Shown piece by piece: positions 23,255 to 35,198 of a stretch of DNA of 60,000 nt. The notes beneath the pieces are model-generated. The model saw only the letters and a list, made by a program, of their open reading frames with translations, had not been told where the DNA came from and did no database searches. Source of the DNA: Cryptomeria japonica (taxonomy: Eukaryota > Streptophyta > Pinopsida > Cupressales > Cupressaceae); the NCBI RefSeq assembly GCF_030272615.1, contig NC_081405.1:25438272-25498271 (forward strand), read 5' to 3'. A program made the translations under genes and the position numbers. How positions within the stretch are numbered: position 1 is the stretch's first letter; each line of letters begins with the position of its first letter.

Positions 23255-24444
23255 ATTGAGTTGTTTAAGATGCTAAAATTAGGGTAAATATGCTAGAATG
23301 GAAGTAAAAATGCATCAACATTGAGCTATAGTCATTAGATTGAGCCATGAATCTGGATCTGAGCAATGTAAGAGTGTTCGGATCTATTCCCAGAAGGAAC
23401 TCCTGATTTTTCAAGATAGTAGTGGTGGTTGCCCTGGTCCTCCACACTTTTTTCACTCTAATGGGACATATGTCCGTCTCTTTAAATAAAGCCAATTTTG
23501 AAGATCATAGCTCCGTACCTATTACTATGCACACTAGAGAAGGGAAATAGGTTGGGAATAGGGGTTTGCCTAAGTCAAACCCCCATTTAGGAATCAACCT
23601 TGAATGAAATATTGCAAATACAAAAATAAACAATGGAGAGATATACTTCAGATCTGCAACATGACCGATAATGATACTTTGCTTCTTGAATGTAATCACA
23701 TATGTTGTATGAAATGACATGAACATGACAAAACCCTAATCACACACACATGCTTGCATATGAATGATGTATTTTTTCCCCACAATGGATGAATGAAGAA
23801 TATGCAACCTTTGACCTCTAAAATTGCTTGTTAATTCTTCATGGATGCAAGGATGCTTGATTGCTTGAACAAATAGATGGCTTAGATTGGATTAGATTGC
23901 TTAGATGAAAATGAGTTGAGAAGGATGCCTTATATAGGGAGTTCATAATTGAAATCACCCTTAGGATGACTTAGAATCATTATATTTTCACACAAAGATA
24001 AATTTGAATAGGATAAGACCGCCCAATCATCCTCTCAAAATTTGGGGAAAAATGTGTGAGACCATGGTGGTGAGCACCACGATCTCGACCACTTTTTTCC
24101 AAATTTCTAGGGATGTGAGATATCGTGATTATAATGCTAAATCCATCTCAGTGGCTCAACCCAAGATGTGTAGCTATGCAAAATATGCTTTGAGAGTTGA
24201 AATTAGGGCAAGATTAAGAAAAAATCATGATAAAATGGTAAAGGGCACACCTAGAATTAAGGGCCCAAATAAGAGTGTGATGGCATAATAAAGTGGAATA
24301 AGACCCATAATATTGAATTAAATATTAATCAATTACAATAAAGGTCCCATAATGCATAGGGGAAAGGGAAATACTAAAATAGGTGCTAGGAGAGTATGAA
24401 ATTGGACACACTAATAAAGGGTGTAAAATTTACGATGCTACAAG
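23255..24444 (-). other. HostL presumed LTR/promoter region, no gene
   Basis: Continues HostL beyond Solo4. On the minus strand CTATATAAGG at about 23929-23938 is a good TATA box, consistent with an LTR promoter reading towards the HostL ORF. I could not fix the outer LTR boundary. The 94-codon plus-strand open frame at 24004-24288 has no recognisable feature and I do not call it a gene. Confidence 0.4.
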
Positions 24445-24847
24445 TGTTCTCTTTCTATGACTCTAAGTTTAGCAAATTAAATTAATTTGCATTTTGTGAA
24501 AAAGGGAGAAATAGTGGAGTTTCATTTTGGTGGATATTAGCATAGTTTGAGGTGAAGAGAAGAGTGTTTGGGAAGAGTGCTTTTGGAAGCCTTTTTACTG
24601 TTGTGATACATCAATTTGTAGGTCTATGGACAAATATATATTAGATTGGATTATTGTAGTGATAAGTCAATTGGATTGACATTATCTAATGAAAAGTTGT
24701 TTCAAATTTCAACGAGAATTTCTCTAGTTTGGTCACATAAAATTGGTGTTTGAATTTATCTTATTTACTGTCATAAATCAGATTTATTTGAGTGTTTGAG
24801 GTGTGTAATTAGGTGGTATTTGGAGGGAGTTTATCTCCCCTACATCA
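24445..24847 (+). repeat. El10 5' LTR
   Basis: Shares with 26397-26797 the blocks GACTCTAA, TTTGCATTTTGTGAAAAA, TAGCATAGTTTGAGGTGAAG, AATTTCTCTAGTTTG and TTATTTACTGTCATAAATCA, in order. Confidence 0.75.
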
Positions 24848-24861
24848 GGTATCAAAGTAGG
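24848..24861 (+). other. El10 primer binding site candidate
   Basis: GGTATCAAAGTAGG directly after the left repeat resembles the tRNA-Met type site (T)GGTATCAGAGC with substitutions. Confidence 0.55.
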
Positions 24862-25098
24862 AGTTCTTGAGTGTGCAAGCAGAGCATCGAACGTTAGGCA
24901 GTTTGCACTAGGACTTGAGGGTGGAGAGTGTGTGGATTTTGCTTGTAGATGAATGTGAAATTGTAAGAAGAAAATTTTTAGAGGGTTTGAGGAGTTGAGG
25001 TTCCTATGATTGTAAATAAATCACTGAAGGGGGCAGTTTAGAATAATACTTATGAACATTGAAAGAGGGATGAGGGTTTGAAGATTTGTGTATAAAAT

Positions 25099-25518
25099 AT
25101 GGGCATGGAGTCCCATTTTTTTCCTAACAAAGATGTGTTTATAAGTGAAGTTGTGTTTGGAGGTGAAAATGATGGTTTACTTTTATAGATTGAAGCAAAG
25201 TGGGATAAACTCATTGCAGGTAGAGTCAAAGTTTCGGTAGAAAGTGGCAAGGTAAAATATGATTTTATTGAATGTTATGATGAGATTGATTTTCTTAAGA
25301 ATACTACAGATGAAGACTGCCTAGTTAGAGAGAATAAATATTTGTTAGAAAATGTGGAAATGGAAAGAGAAAGAGATAATTTGTCAGTGAGGATTGGAAT
25401 AGTGGAGGTAGAGTGTAATGTCGTGGTTGTAGGTCAAAGAGGTGATACAATTACATGTCTTGTTGAAGGCATAAAACAGGAGAATGAAGTTGAAGTTGTA
25501 GCAATAATGAAAAGGTAA
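25099..25518 (+). pseudogene. El10 internal ORF, unknown charged protein
   Basis: From ATG 25099 (MGMESHFFPNKDVF) one frame runs 139 codons to TAA at 25518, with one in-frame stop after GLLL near 25185. The middle is Glu/Lys/Asn-rich (ENKYLLENVEMERERDNLSV) and could form a short coiled coil. I do not recognise it. It could be a gag remnant or non-coding. No CCHC knuckle is visible. Confidence 0.4.
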
Positions 25519-26377
25519 ATTCATCTTTCATTGAATTTGAAAATGATGGTTTTCATGATTTAGAGAATTCAAATGGATCTTGTTAGTGTTGATTGGTATG
25601 CGGAGAAAGGTTTGTATAGTGTTGTAGAGTTTTATGCAGATACCTTTTGGTGGAGGTTGTGGGAATATGGTGGGTTGAATCACACAAAATCAAAGGATAG
25701 TGGGTTATACATTTTCAAGGGGTTGAGTGTAGAATAGAGTTTCCAGTGGAGGGTACTTGTTTCCACTAGGTGTTGGAAGAGGAGGAAGAAGAACAAGTCA
25801 GAGGTACCAATTTTGGCAATGGATTTTGTTGTATATTATTTGCAATTTGAAAGTGTGGTACTACCACTCAACTCCATTTTGTGAATCCATATTCACAAAA
25901 TATTTCTTACCTTTGGTGTATGATGCAAGAGCATCTAGGAGGGCAGACAATCCTACACACCCAAAAATATTTCTTTTTTTGGAATTTTGGCTTTAGGTGG
26001 ATTTTTGTGTTTAATAAAGCCAAATATTTTGGCATGGCTTGCAATAGACCATAGGCTATATTTTACTGTAATTTGGTGGTATTTAAAATTGTCAAAATTC
26101 AAAATTTGTCAAAATGGGAGTTGGAACTTGTGGACCCTACATACACCCAAATGAGAGCCAAAATAAGGTTTAAATTCAAATCCATGAGAATTAAATTCTA
26201 TGACAAGAGCATATATTCCATGTTGGGGGTTCCATAAATGAGAATCTTGGGTTTTCTATGTTTAGAGTCAACTAGGTGTGCTAGTGGTCTTACATGGACA
26301 CCTATCTTTAGTTGGTTGCAAGAGTGATGTAAGAGCATCAAATGGGAAGATTCCAAATTCAAGTTAAATAAAATTTT

Positions 26378-26396
26378 AAAGGGAAGAGAAGGTGGG
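26378..26396 (+). other. El10 polypurine tract
   Basis: An almost uninterrupted purine run directly before the right LTR, in the expected position for plus-strand priming. Confidence 0.6.
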
Positions 26397-26797
26397 TGTA
26401 CTTTTTCTAGGACTCTAAATTTAGAGAATGAAATGAAATTGCATTTTGTGAAAAATAGAAAAATAGTGGATTTTTATTTTGGGGGTGTTAGCATAGTTTG
26501 AGGTGAAGAGAAAAGTGCTTGGGAAGAAGGATTTTGGAACCCTTTTTTCTATTGTTATGTGTCATTTTTCAGGTCTATGGATAGCCACATATCATATTGA
26601 AGTGTTGTCATGAGAAGCCAATAGGCTTGAAATTGTGTAATGAAAAATTGTTTCAAATTTCAATGAGAATTTCTCTAGTTTGCTTGCATAAAATTGTTTT
26701 TTGAATTCATCTTATTTGTTGTCATAAATCAGACTTCTTTGAGTGTATGAAATATCTAATCAAATGGTATTTAGAGGGACTTTATCCTCCTCCATCA
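26397..26797 (+). repeat. El10 3' LTR
   Basis: Partner of 24445-24847. Most differences are single substitutions and short indels. Confidence 0.75.
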
Positions 26798-29049
26798 AAA
26801 GGGATCATGTGGAAAGGTATCTTGAGATTTTAAACATATTGAATTTAGATATAGATGTTGTAGAAGAGATAAGAGTTAGTATTAATCAAGAAAAAAAAGG
26901 AGAAAAAGGTAGCTGTATAATATATGGAGAAAGTGTATGATAAAATTTTGGAGGCATCTACAAATAAGAGGGAATGTGAGAATCCAATGGAAGAAAAAAT
27001 CCTCATGATGGAAGATATCAAGATGCAAATTGTTGATCTTGAAGAAGACAAGGTGATGGAAATGTGTCTTTTGGAGGAAACTAAGGTGCAACTAGTGCAA
27101 ATTGATGCTTCTAAGGAAATGGTATTAAATCATGAGAATTCATATGAGGAGCACCCTAAGATGGTACAAGGAATATAAGTCAATATATGGAACCTTAATA
27201 TATTTGTAGATGAGGAAGATGGGGTCTTAATAAAGGGAGGAGATTTTAAGGGAGTTAACTAGTTGGAAGAATCAATAACGAGTTAGGGAATAACAAACTT
27301 TTTGTAGAAGAGGATGAATAATGGTTGGGAAAAATACATGAGAGAGATAGAGAAGTAGTTTGAGGAGGATTCTAGACTACACTCAATAAATATACTTAAG
27401 GGGAATGGAACTAAATTACTAATCTTGGAAAAGGAGGACAATATATGGCCCAACCAAAAGTTAGAAGATGCAAAGGAATATGTTTCTTCTAATGTATACT
27501 TAATTTTAGTGATGGAGCATGCTAAGGATTGTGTACATTTTCAAATGGTGGTTCTAAGATTGAGATCTACTTTGTGAGCACCAAGCTTGTTAATAAATGT
27601 GTTTCAACCTTACATCTTAATGTTGAGAATGACAATATGCAAATTTTGGACTATAGAGGCCATTTTTTACTCCAAAAATTATCAATTTGAGTTTTAATTA
27701 ACTAAATATGTTATAGAGACATATTAGGGGATTCACTTAATAAACCAATCTAGTATATAATCTATATTCATAGGTAGTAATGAACACACCTAATTACATT
27801 TGTACCCTTTGAATTTAAATTTTCAATACTCCCTTTACATACAATAGTATAATAAAGTACCTCCATATTTTCATTAAGTATCCTATGTACCTTTATTGTT
27901 GGTCACATGTTCATATCCCCTTATTATTTATACACAATTAACTAATCTATCTTCTCAAACCTACATATAATGCAAAATAAGTTTTAATTGCCATCTAATA
28001 CATCAAACTTTGAAACAAAAAACCTATACCAGTTATGAAAAACATGTCATCTTGCAAGAAACTTTGATTTACAAAAACTCATAAATATCAACCCCAAAAC
28101 CCTTACCACAATTGAATTTAATAGTGAATCCTCTCTGTTGGAGTATCCAACTGATTGTCTGAAGGATTCCTATGAATTTACTAAACTCAATCTACAAACC
28201 TTCAGGTTAGTGGCCAACGAATGAGGTGTCAACTAGAATGTTGATGACCTCCTGCCCTTCAGACTCTGCAATACCTACTCAGGTATACCTACAATACTCT
28301 TGACACATAACACATTAAATTTAGTATTCCAAACAAAGTAGATGCAATCCCAATTAAAATATACCACGGAAAGTCCCACAACTTGAATGTTATCTATGAT
28401 CTTGGTATTCCAACCTTCACTCACCTTTTGGGTCTGGTTTCTACTCTAAAACCTACTCCTAAAACAAAAATTTAAACATATCTTTATTTTGTTGATTCTA
28501 AAAAGTAACTGAGAAAGAAAAACCGACACTGTCTATCCTAGGGGTAACAAAGCCAAGTAACAAATAAATAACTACTTGCAAAGCCAAGTAACAAATAAAT
28601 AACTACTTGCAAAAAACTTAGAACATGTGCAAAATTTACATCCATTATTTATGCCTTACATACATGCACTTGTAACAAATCTAGATCCTTTTTGAAACAC
28701 ATTCATCATTAAATGAGAAGACAAATTAATGTACACTTAACAAATCAATTCATACAATGCAAATACACAAAATAGGAGACAATTTTAATTTTTTTTCTTT
28801 ATTTCATTTAATTCATAATAGGGTATAGATTTTTTGTAATACAATGAGACTTTGAAAACCTCATTCTATTATCATAAGTTTAAGCCCTATACATTCTACT
28901 TGCTCAAAATTTCAGAATCCTTTATTACTAACCTTGAATTCACTTTTATAACTCAAGGGCGCAAAACAAGCTTTGGGTCAGTAGTAGACATGTCAATTTT
29001 TATTGCTTACAACTAAATATACCAAAGGCATCTTTTTAGTACAAGACAA
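26798..29049. other. Region without recognised genes
   Basis: Plus-strand open frame 26924-27178 (84 codons, MEKVYDKILEASTNK, with EDIKMQIVDLEEDKVMEM) is Glu/Lys-rich and coil-like. It could be a remnant of an unknown ORF, but stops surround it. The rest is AT-rich with no frame or RNA gene that I can support. Confidence 0.35.
28549..28610. repeat. Perfect 31 bp tandem duplication
   Basis: The unit AAAGCCAAGTAACAAATAAA plus 11 further bases occurs twice head to tail (28549-28579 and 28580-28610) with no mismatch, so it is recent relative to the rest of the region. Confidence 0.95.
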
Positions 29050-30103
29050 AAATCATTTTGGGAGGGAATGAAGATGGTTGCTGAAGTATCCACTTCTTGG
29101 AGTTAGTCTTGCAAGCTAGGACAAAGTGGAGCTGATGTTTCACCATGATTGGATAGCTGCCCTGAATGAAAACAAAAAGTTGTTGTTGAAGTTGATGCTA
29201 CAATTGAAGGTGTACGACCCAAGTAGGAGGCAAAATGTGATCTACTACAAAAAGAAACCTGAAAAAAATAATGTAGCCCAAAATAATATCTGACAAGGAT
29301 AACCATTCTTCAATTTTGTCTTCTTCAAGAGTACAATGTTCCTTGTACAAATTTTCAATTTGGAAACTAGTGGGCCACTTGAAACTTTGCAACTCTTGTA
29401 CTCTGCTAGGTGTCTCCCTGCATTTATTGTTCACTGCATTCTTTACTTCTGCAAAAACATTTATGTACAAAGAATTAGTATCAATGAATTTATCAATAGT
29501 CAAATGATAACTAAATGTTTAGGGTTGATCCCCCTCATCAATTTGATCAATGTTTGAATGCAATGCCATTTCAAAATCTCTCTTCCACTCATCTAAGCTC
29601 TTTATTTCTTTATCTTTCCCCAAAATTTATGGAATTATCCAGTGTTAGAGGTTTTTGAAAGAATCAATCTTTTCCTTGAGTTCCACCTCCCTACCTTTGA
29701 TATATTGTAGATCCTTTATTAAAATATTATCTCTTCCATGTGGCACCAATAATAGGTGGGGCTATAGGAAGACTTTTGACTGCCAAAAATAATTCCTTCA
29801 AAATTGCAACTTGAGGTTGCCAAGTGTTTCTTAGTGGCCTAAAAATGGCAATGAAATCTTGCATTTTCTTTAAAACTTGAAAAATAGTTTTATATGAGGT
29901 ATGGACTTCATACAATTTATTTAAAATTGTCTAAAGCAAATGTAAAATTGTGCCTTCCATAATACTTAAAACGATTTTCCTTAGATTTTTCCTTTGCTTC
30001 AAACAAAATCCTCTCCTTTCTCTTTATCATTTCCCCTAAGGCCTTATTTTAATTTTTAATCCTTTCAATTTCATAATGAGAGGTGGAGGTAAATTCCATC
30101 TGA
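29050..30103 (-). pseudogene. Decayed coding remnant, possibly the HostR 3' part
   Basis: Minus-strand fragments such as FQVLKKMQDFIAIFRPLRNT, then WQPQVAILKELFLAVKSLPI, DEWKRDF and VQELQSFKWPTSF keep codon-like composition over about 1 kb but are broken by many stops. No family recognised. It lies on the far side of El5 and El6 from the HostR frame and reads in the same direction. It may be that frame's continuation; this is inference. Confidence 0.35.
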
Positions 30104-30190
30104 ATGGTGAGCCTTTTTTGGCCAATTGGTGATTAAGGAGGAAGGAATTTGGACTCTAATATTGATTATGGTGAGCCTTTTTTGGCCAAT
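30104..30190. repeat. 23 bp direct duplication at the El5 truncation point
   Basis: ATGGTGAGCCTTTTTTGGCC plus AAT occurs at 30104-30126 and again at 30168-30190, 64 bp apart. Immediately after the second copy the El5 3' untranslated region begins, without any 3' LTR. This looks like a repair junction or template-switch duplication. Confidence 0.8.
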
Positions 30191-30450
30191 GAATAATCTC
30201 TCCCCAAAAGATAATGTGTTTTTCCATAGATATCTCTCCCCCTTTGACATAAAATGCCAAAGCAATAAAAAACCAAATACAATCAGTTCAAAGAACTTAT
30301 TACAAATACCAATTGTTATAACCAAATTGATTCAATCTACTCCCCTTGAGAAGTAGCTCTCCTTCATCAAAGCCGGAAAAATATTTCTTTGTTATTTCTG
30401 TCGGTCTGATGCCATGCTCCAACTGTCTAAGTTTCTACTGGTGAGGGTAT
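30191..30450 (-). other. El5 3' untranslated remnant
   Basis: Contains the plus-strand TCTCTCCCCCTTTGACAT stretch (about 30229-30246) and CTACTCCCCTTGAGAAGTAG, which match the 3' untranslated regions of El2 and El3. At its right end the minus strand reads the last pol residues SPVET and a stop, continuing GVIP from 48078 across El6. The El5 3' LTR is missing here. Confidence 0.7.
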
Positions 30451-31631
30451 TGTTACTACTTACTAAGCTGCCATTAGTCTTATGTTCAAAGTTATTCTAG
30501 TCGGTTACTACTACCGAATTATTCAGTCGGTAAGCACAAAATAGTCGGTTATAGATGAAACTAGTCTCAGAGTCTAGTATTCACCGAGTTGTCTACCGAG
30601 TAACACTCTATGTCTATCGAGCAACAAGAATGATATACCGAGTGAACACACACCGAGTGAAATGTGTTACTAGATTCATTGAACCTGGACATATATTGGA
30701 AACGTGTTACAAAGATCGAGGAACAAGTAATCGTTATCACATTGGAAATTGCACTTAAAGACTATGTATGATTTTGAGGTCATCTAACCAATGAAATATT
30801 TTGTATGGTTATTCATTCGATAAATCATGTTTGTAAGATCGAAGCAATGAACCTGATCACCGACATAAGATATCTATTTATACAACATGAGTTAAGGAAT
30901 AAACATATGTGTGTGCATGTGTGTATGAAGCAAGGCTTGTACGAAAAAGGAAAATCATGAGAAATCATAGAGTGTTATGACTATTACAGTTGAGAAAGAA
31001 ACACAGAGGTCACGGAGAGGGATTTCAGAGAACAGTCAAGGAACATAGTAAATAGAAGGGTTTACCGAGTTAATCTATGGATTACCAAGCTATGCTATAG
31101 GCAAGGTAATCTCATTTTGAGCACATAGAATTTGCTATAACATTCCAGATGTAAAGCTACAGATATTTTGTAAAGATTTTGATTGTAATATTTTAAGTTG
31201 TAAGAGAAACCTCTAACAGGGTAAAAGAGTCTAACTAAGTCTATAAATTGTAAAGCCTCTAATTAGGTGCAACATTTAGAATAAGTGTTGTAAAATCTTT
31301 TAGCAAGGTAGATCTAACAGATCTTGATACTCCTAACATGGTAAGCTATCAGAAATAGCTAAACATGTAGCCCTAACCGAGCAACCTTTATTATTGCAGT
31401 AGTGAAGTTGTGGGTGCCATCCCCACCACAGTTTTTCTCTCTAACCAAGAGTTTCTGCGTAACCAAAATATATGTGTTATGGAGTGAATCATGTATGATT
31501 GTTATTTATTTGTTTTAGCATTATATTATGTTACAACAATATTCAGTTTATGCTTAATAGTAAAGTTATTGTTGAAGTACTGATTCACCCCTCCCCTCTC
31601 AGTACATTAGCTTTCCATATTGGGCCTAACA
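30451..31631 (+). repeat. El6 5' LTR
   Basis: TGTTACTACTTACTAAG...GGGCCTAACA. Near the 3' end lies GATTCACCCCTCCCCTCTCAG, the sense form of the G-run motif in the minus-strand LTRs. A TATTTATAC promoter candidate lies near 30875. Differences from 46886-48077 are mostly transitions. Confidence 0.94.
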
Positions 31632-31632
31632 A

Positions 31633-31645
31633 TTGGTATCAGAGC
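31633..31645 (+). other. El6 primer binding site
   Basis: TTGGTATCAGAGC, a perfect initiator tRNA-Met site, one base after the LTR. Confidence 0.93.
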
Positions 31646-31668
31646 TTGAATCTTGGAAAAGGGTTTAA

Positions 31669-32712
31669 TTGCCTAAAGAGAAAGATCTTATCAATTTCTA
31701 TGAACAATCTCGGAGAATTGTGTATCTGCAAGAAGAGTTGGATCATGCTAATCAAGTGATTGCAGACATGCAAAGACAAATGCAAAAATCTCTAAAAGTT
31801 AGAAGAAGATTGTCTGATGATTTGCAGGACTCTCAAGAGCTGGTGGAAAAAATTGAAACATCATTTGAGAATAGTATATCTAAAGAGACTGGAGAAATGA
31901 TTGGAGTATTGAAAGAAAAGAACAAAGCACTGGCTGATCAACTAAAAGCAATGAAAAGAGAACATGAACATTTCAGCACACAAATGATTGAAAATCTTGA
32001 TGCATTGAGGACAGCCAAGGATAAAGTAAGAGATCTAGAAAGAGAGAAACAACAACTTGAAGCATTAGTATTTGAAAAGAATGATGAAAACATAAGGTTG
32101 ACTAGGATTCAACAAAATCTGTCAGATCAACTAGGTTATGCACATCATGAAGAAAATTTGAAAGATGATGAGAATCAAGCATTGAAACTTGAAGTATCAA
32201 GGTTGATCAATGAACTTGAGATAGAGAAGAAATCCAAGGAAACACTGAAGAAGAGTTATGAAGCATCAAAGATGTTGGATGAACAACTGAATACAAGAAG
32301 ACCCAACAAAGATGCAGGACTCGGTTACAAAGGAAAAGACTCTACCGAGAAGGGAATCCACACTACTAAGAGAGGAGAATCATCAAAGCAAGTTGGAAAC
32401 AAGAAGCACATCAAAAGAAAGAAGCCCATTTGCAACTACTATGGAAATCAAGGTCATACTGCTAACATGTACCAAATGAGAAAAGGTAAGCAACCCAATG
32501 TCACTAAGTCTAATGGTTATTGTTACAATTGCAATAAATATGGTCACACATTTAACCAATGTAGGACAAAGTCTGCTAGCAATTGTAAGAAGGCAAAATT
32601 CAAAGGGTTTTGTAAAAATTGTAATAGATATGGACATAGTACCAAGAAGTGTTGGTTTAAGCAAAAGAACTATATGTGGTATGCACACCGAGCAAATACT
32701 AGAGGCTACTGA
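31669..32712 (+). CDS. El6 gag-like protein, N-terminal part (coiled coil, zinc knuckles 1-3)
   Basis: 347 open codons. No ATG opens the frame; the first codon at 31669 is TTG, so the true start may be lost or lie at MNNL (31699) in another frame. The first 230 residues are a Glu/Lys/Leu-rich coiled coil (YLQEELDHANQVIADMQRQM). Then come CNYYGNQGHTANMY at 32431 (two Cys replaced by Tyr), CYNCNKYGHTFNQC at 32521 and CKNCNRYGHSTKKC at 32611. The frame runs into FB8 at 32716 after a stop; the rest is at 35613-35946. Likely role: RNA packaging. Organisation resembles the El3 and El7 gags. Confidence 0.8.
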   Translation: MPKEKDLINFYEQSRRIVYLQEELDHANQVIADMQRQMQKSLKVRRRLSDDLQDSQELVEKIETSFENSISKETGEMIGVLKEKNKALADQLKAMKREHEHFSTQMIENLDALRTAKDKVRDLEREKQQLEALVFEKNDENIRLTRIQQNLSDQLGYAHHEENLKDDENQALKLEVSRLINELEIEKKSKETLKKSYEASKMLDEQLNTRRPNKDAGLGYKGKDSTEKGIHTTKRGESSKQVGNKKHIKRKKPICNYYGNQGHTANMYQMRKGKQPNVTKSNGYCYNCNKYGHTFNQCRTKSASNCKKAKFKGFCKNCNRYGHSTKKCWFKQKNYMWYAHRANTRGY

Positions 32713-32715
32713 ACT

Positions 32716-33149
32716 GGTGCAGGAGCACCCATGGTGTAAGACAAATATATGGTCAAAGTCGATACAATTGATATTTCAAGGTCATTTATAATGTATTTGA
32801 ATCCATTTGGAATGATTTGTAAGGCTTGGAAGCCTAAAAATGTCAGCAAGTCTTGATTATGTCCTAGTTGTCCATATAGGCCCTTATAGGTCAAGATGGT
32901 CAAAATGAGTCAAAAGACCCATGGAAGGGTATACAAGTTATAAAAGGTCATTTAAGGTCCATTGTAAGGTGTCAAGAGTGTTTAAACAAAGTTTGAGTCC
33001 ATTTTGACAAAAAATGTAAAATTTGTTAAAAGTTGTCAAAATGCAACATTTGGAAAAGTTGTAAATGGGAAGTTGAAAGGTCTTGGAGGTAGTTATAAGG
33101 TCCAAACTGACCAAGATGCTATAAAATGTTGTATTTGGTCGAAGCAAGG
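32716..33149 (+). repeat. FB8 left inverted repeat
   Basis: Pairs with 35170-35612. For example, ACCCATGGTGTAAGACAAAT here matches the complement of the right end, and the inner edge TTGTATTTGGTCGAAGCAAG matches the complement of CTTGGTTTGACCAAATACAA. Confidence 0.9.
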
Positions 33150-34171
33150 TTCATTCCAAACTATTCATTTAAGGCATAAAAACAACTTCTCCATCAATAT
33201 CAATCTATCATCATACTTTCATGCATGCTACAGGGGCTCATTAATGTTGTCTCAAACATATCCAATCATTTATACCTTTGCAAACCATTAAACTCCATTG
33301 TTCATTGAAAGAGTTCGATTCACTATCATCAAAGTGATTGTCATTCACATGACAATTTTCTATACCTGCACATAGACATTGATAAGTTTCAAACCAAAGC
33401 ATATTTGGAAGATCGCTTTGGTGAGGCTGTAGAAAACTAGGTTTCTAAAGCCATATCAAAAATTGAAAACAATCCAATGGTTCATTTGTTATTTATGCCC
33501 CCCGTACTAAGACCTATTTTTACTGTCATAGAAAAAAACAAGAAATGTGCATGCCCAGTCCACCTAGGGCATCAAATATCTCCCAAAATACAAATCCATT
33601 TGATATGAAATAAAATCCATTTGAAATCCCCTTTAATATACTCTTAGAATAACTAAGATTTATATTTTTACCATGGTTATAATTTGAGATATGAACAAAC
33701 CCTCGTACACACCTCCATTATTTATGGTTTTCAATCTGTTTTCACCAAAACTTACATAACTTTCTCAAAACTGAATGAAATCGACCCAAACCAAAAGAGA
33801 AGTAAATAGTAATCACACATATTTCCAATGAATCCATTTAGAGGTCATAAATATTTAATATGTGTCTATACCATATGCTGCAACATGACTATTTTCAGGA
33901 AATCTGGAAGTTGCAATCCATAAAACATCCATAACTTCTTTGTTTCTCAATGAAATCACTCCAAATCAAAACAAGAAGGAAGATAATTCAAAATACTATC
34001 TAACCATGATAATTATACATAGTTTCCAGGTTGTACAGGTTTGTACAAGGCCTGGAAACAATAAAGTAACAATGGGAACTATCAAAATGGCAAGCTTATG
34101 AATACACAAATTGTTCAAAATTGTTACCCTCCTTCTCATTCCCCTTGGTTCGACCAAATACAACATTTTAT
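33145..34171 (+). repeat. FB8 internal tandem unit, copy 1
   Basis: Begins CAAGGTTCATTCCAAACTAT and ends with CCTTGGTTCGACCAAATACA plus a short tail. That is about 30 bp of the inner edge of the right inverted repeat, so the duplication included part of the repeat edge. No coding signal. Confidence 0.88.
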
Positions 34172-35198
34172 CAAGGTTCATTCCAAACTATTCATTTAAG
34201 GCATAAAAACAACTTCTCCATCAATATCAATCTATCATCATACTTTCATACATGCTATAGGGGTTCATTAATGCTATCTCAAACATATCCAATCATTTAT
34301 ACCTTTGCAAACCATTAAACTTCATTGTTCATTGAAAGAATCCAATTCACTATCATCAAAGTGATTGTCATTCACATGACAGTTTTCTATACATGCACAC
34401 ATACATTAATAACTTTCAAACCAAAGCATATTTGGAAGATCTCTTTGGTGAGGCTATATAAAACTAGGTTTCTAAATCCATATCAAAAATTGAGAACAAT
34501 CCAATGGTTCATTTGTGAGTTATGCCCCCCGTACTGAGACCTATTTTTACTATCATAGAAAAAAACAAGAAATGTGAATGCCTAGTCCTCCTAGGGCATC
34601 AAATATCTCCAAAAATATAAATCTATTTGACATGAAATAAAATCCATCTGAAAGTCCCTTTAATATGCTCTTAGAATAACTAATATTTAGATTTTTACCA
34701 TGGTTATAATTTGAGATATGAACAAACCCTCGTACACACCTCTATTATTTATGGTTTTCAATCTGTTTTCACCAAAACTTACATAACTTTCTCAAAAATG
34801 AATGAAATTGACCCAAACCAAAAGAGAAGTAAATCTTAATCACACATATTTCCAATGAATCCATTTAGAGGTCATAAATATTTAATATGCCTCTGTACCA
34901 TACGCTGCAACTTGACTATTTTCAAGAAAACTAGAAGTTGCAATCCATAAAACATCCATAACTTCTTTGTTTTTCAATGAAATCACTCCAAACGAAAACA
35001 AGAAGGAAGATAATTCAAAATACTATCTAACCATGATAATTATACATAGTTTCCAGGCTGTATAGGTCTATACAAGGCCTGGAAACAACAAAGTAACAAT
35101 GGAAACTATCAAAATGGCAAGCTTATGAATACACAAATTGTTCAACATTGTTACCCTCCTTCTCATTCCCCTTGGTTTGACCAAATACAAAATTTTAT
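34172..35198 (+). repeat. FB8 internal tandem unit, copy 2
   Basis: Head-to-tail copy of 33145-34171, about 94% alike by eye, running into the right inverted repeat. Confidence 0.88.

Larger units (their letters stand above)
24445..26797 (+). mobile_element. El10, small non-autonomous LTR element
   Basis: Two direct repeats of about 400 bp (24445-24847 and 26397-26797), roughly 80% alike by eye, both starting TGT and ending ATCA. A PBS-like GGTATCAAAGTAGG follows the left repeat directly, and a purine tract AAAGGGAAGAGAAGGTGGG (26378-26396) precedes the right one. Flanking 5-mers ACAAG and AAAGG match only 3 of 5. The internal region (about 1.55 kb) has no RT, integrase or protease signature. 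Size and content fit a TRIM-like or other deleted LTR element. Old, by repeat divergence. Confidence 0.7.

Noticed and set aside
24004-24288. 94-codon plus-strand frame as a host gene
   Set aside because: No family, no promoter or neighbour support, and it lies in a presumed LTR.
24240-26400. El10 LTRs extending about 200 bp further left
   Set aside because: Weak similarity (for example AAGAGTGTGATG versus AAGAGTGATGTA) looked attractive, but the purine tract at 26378-26396 and the loss of alignment place the LTR start at 26397.
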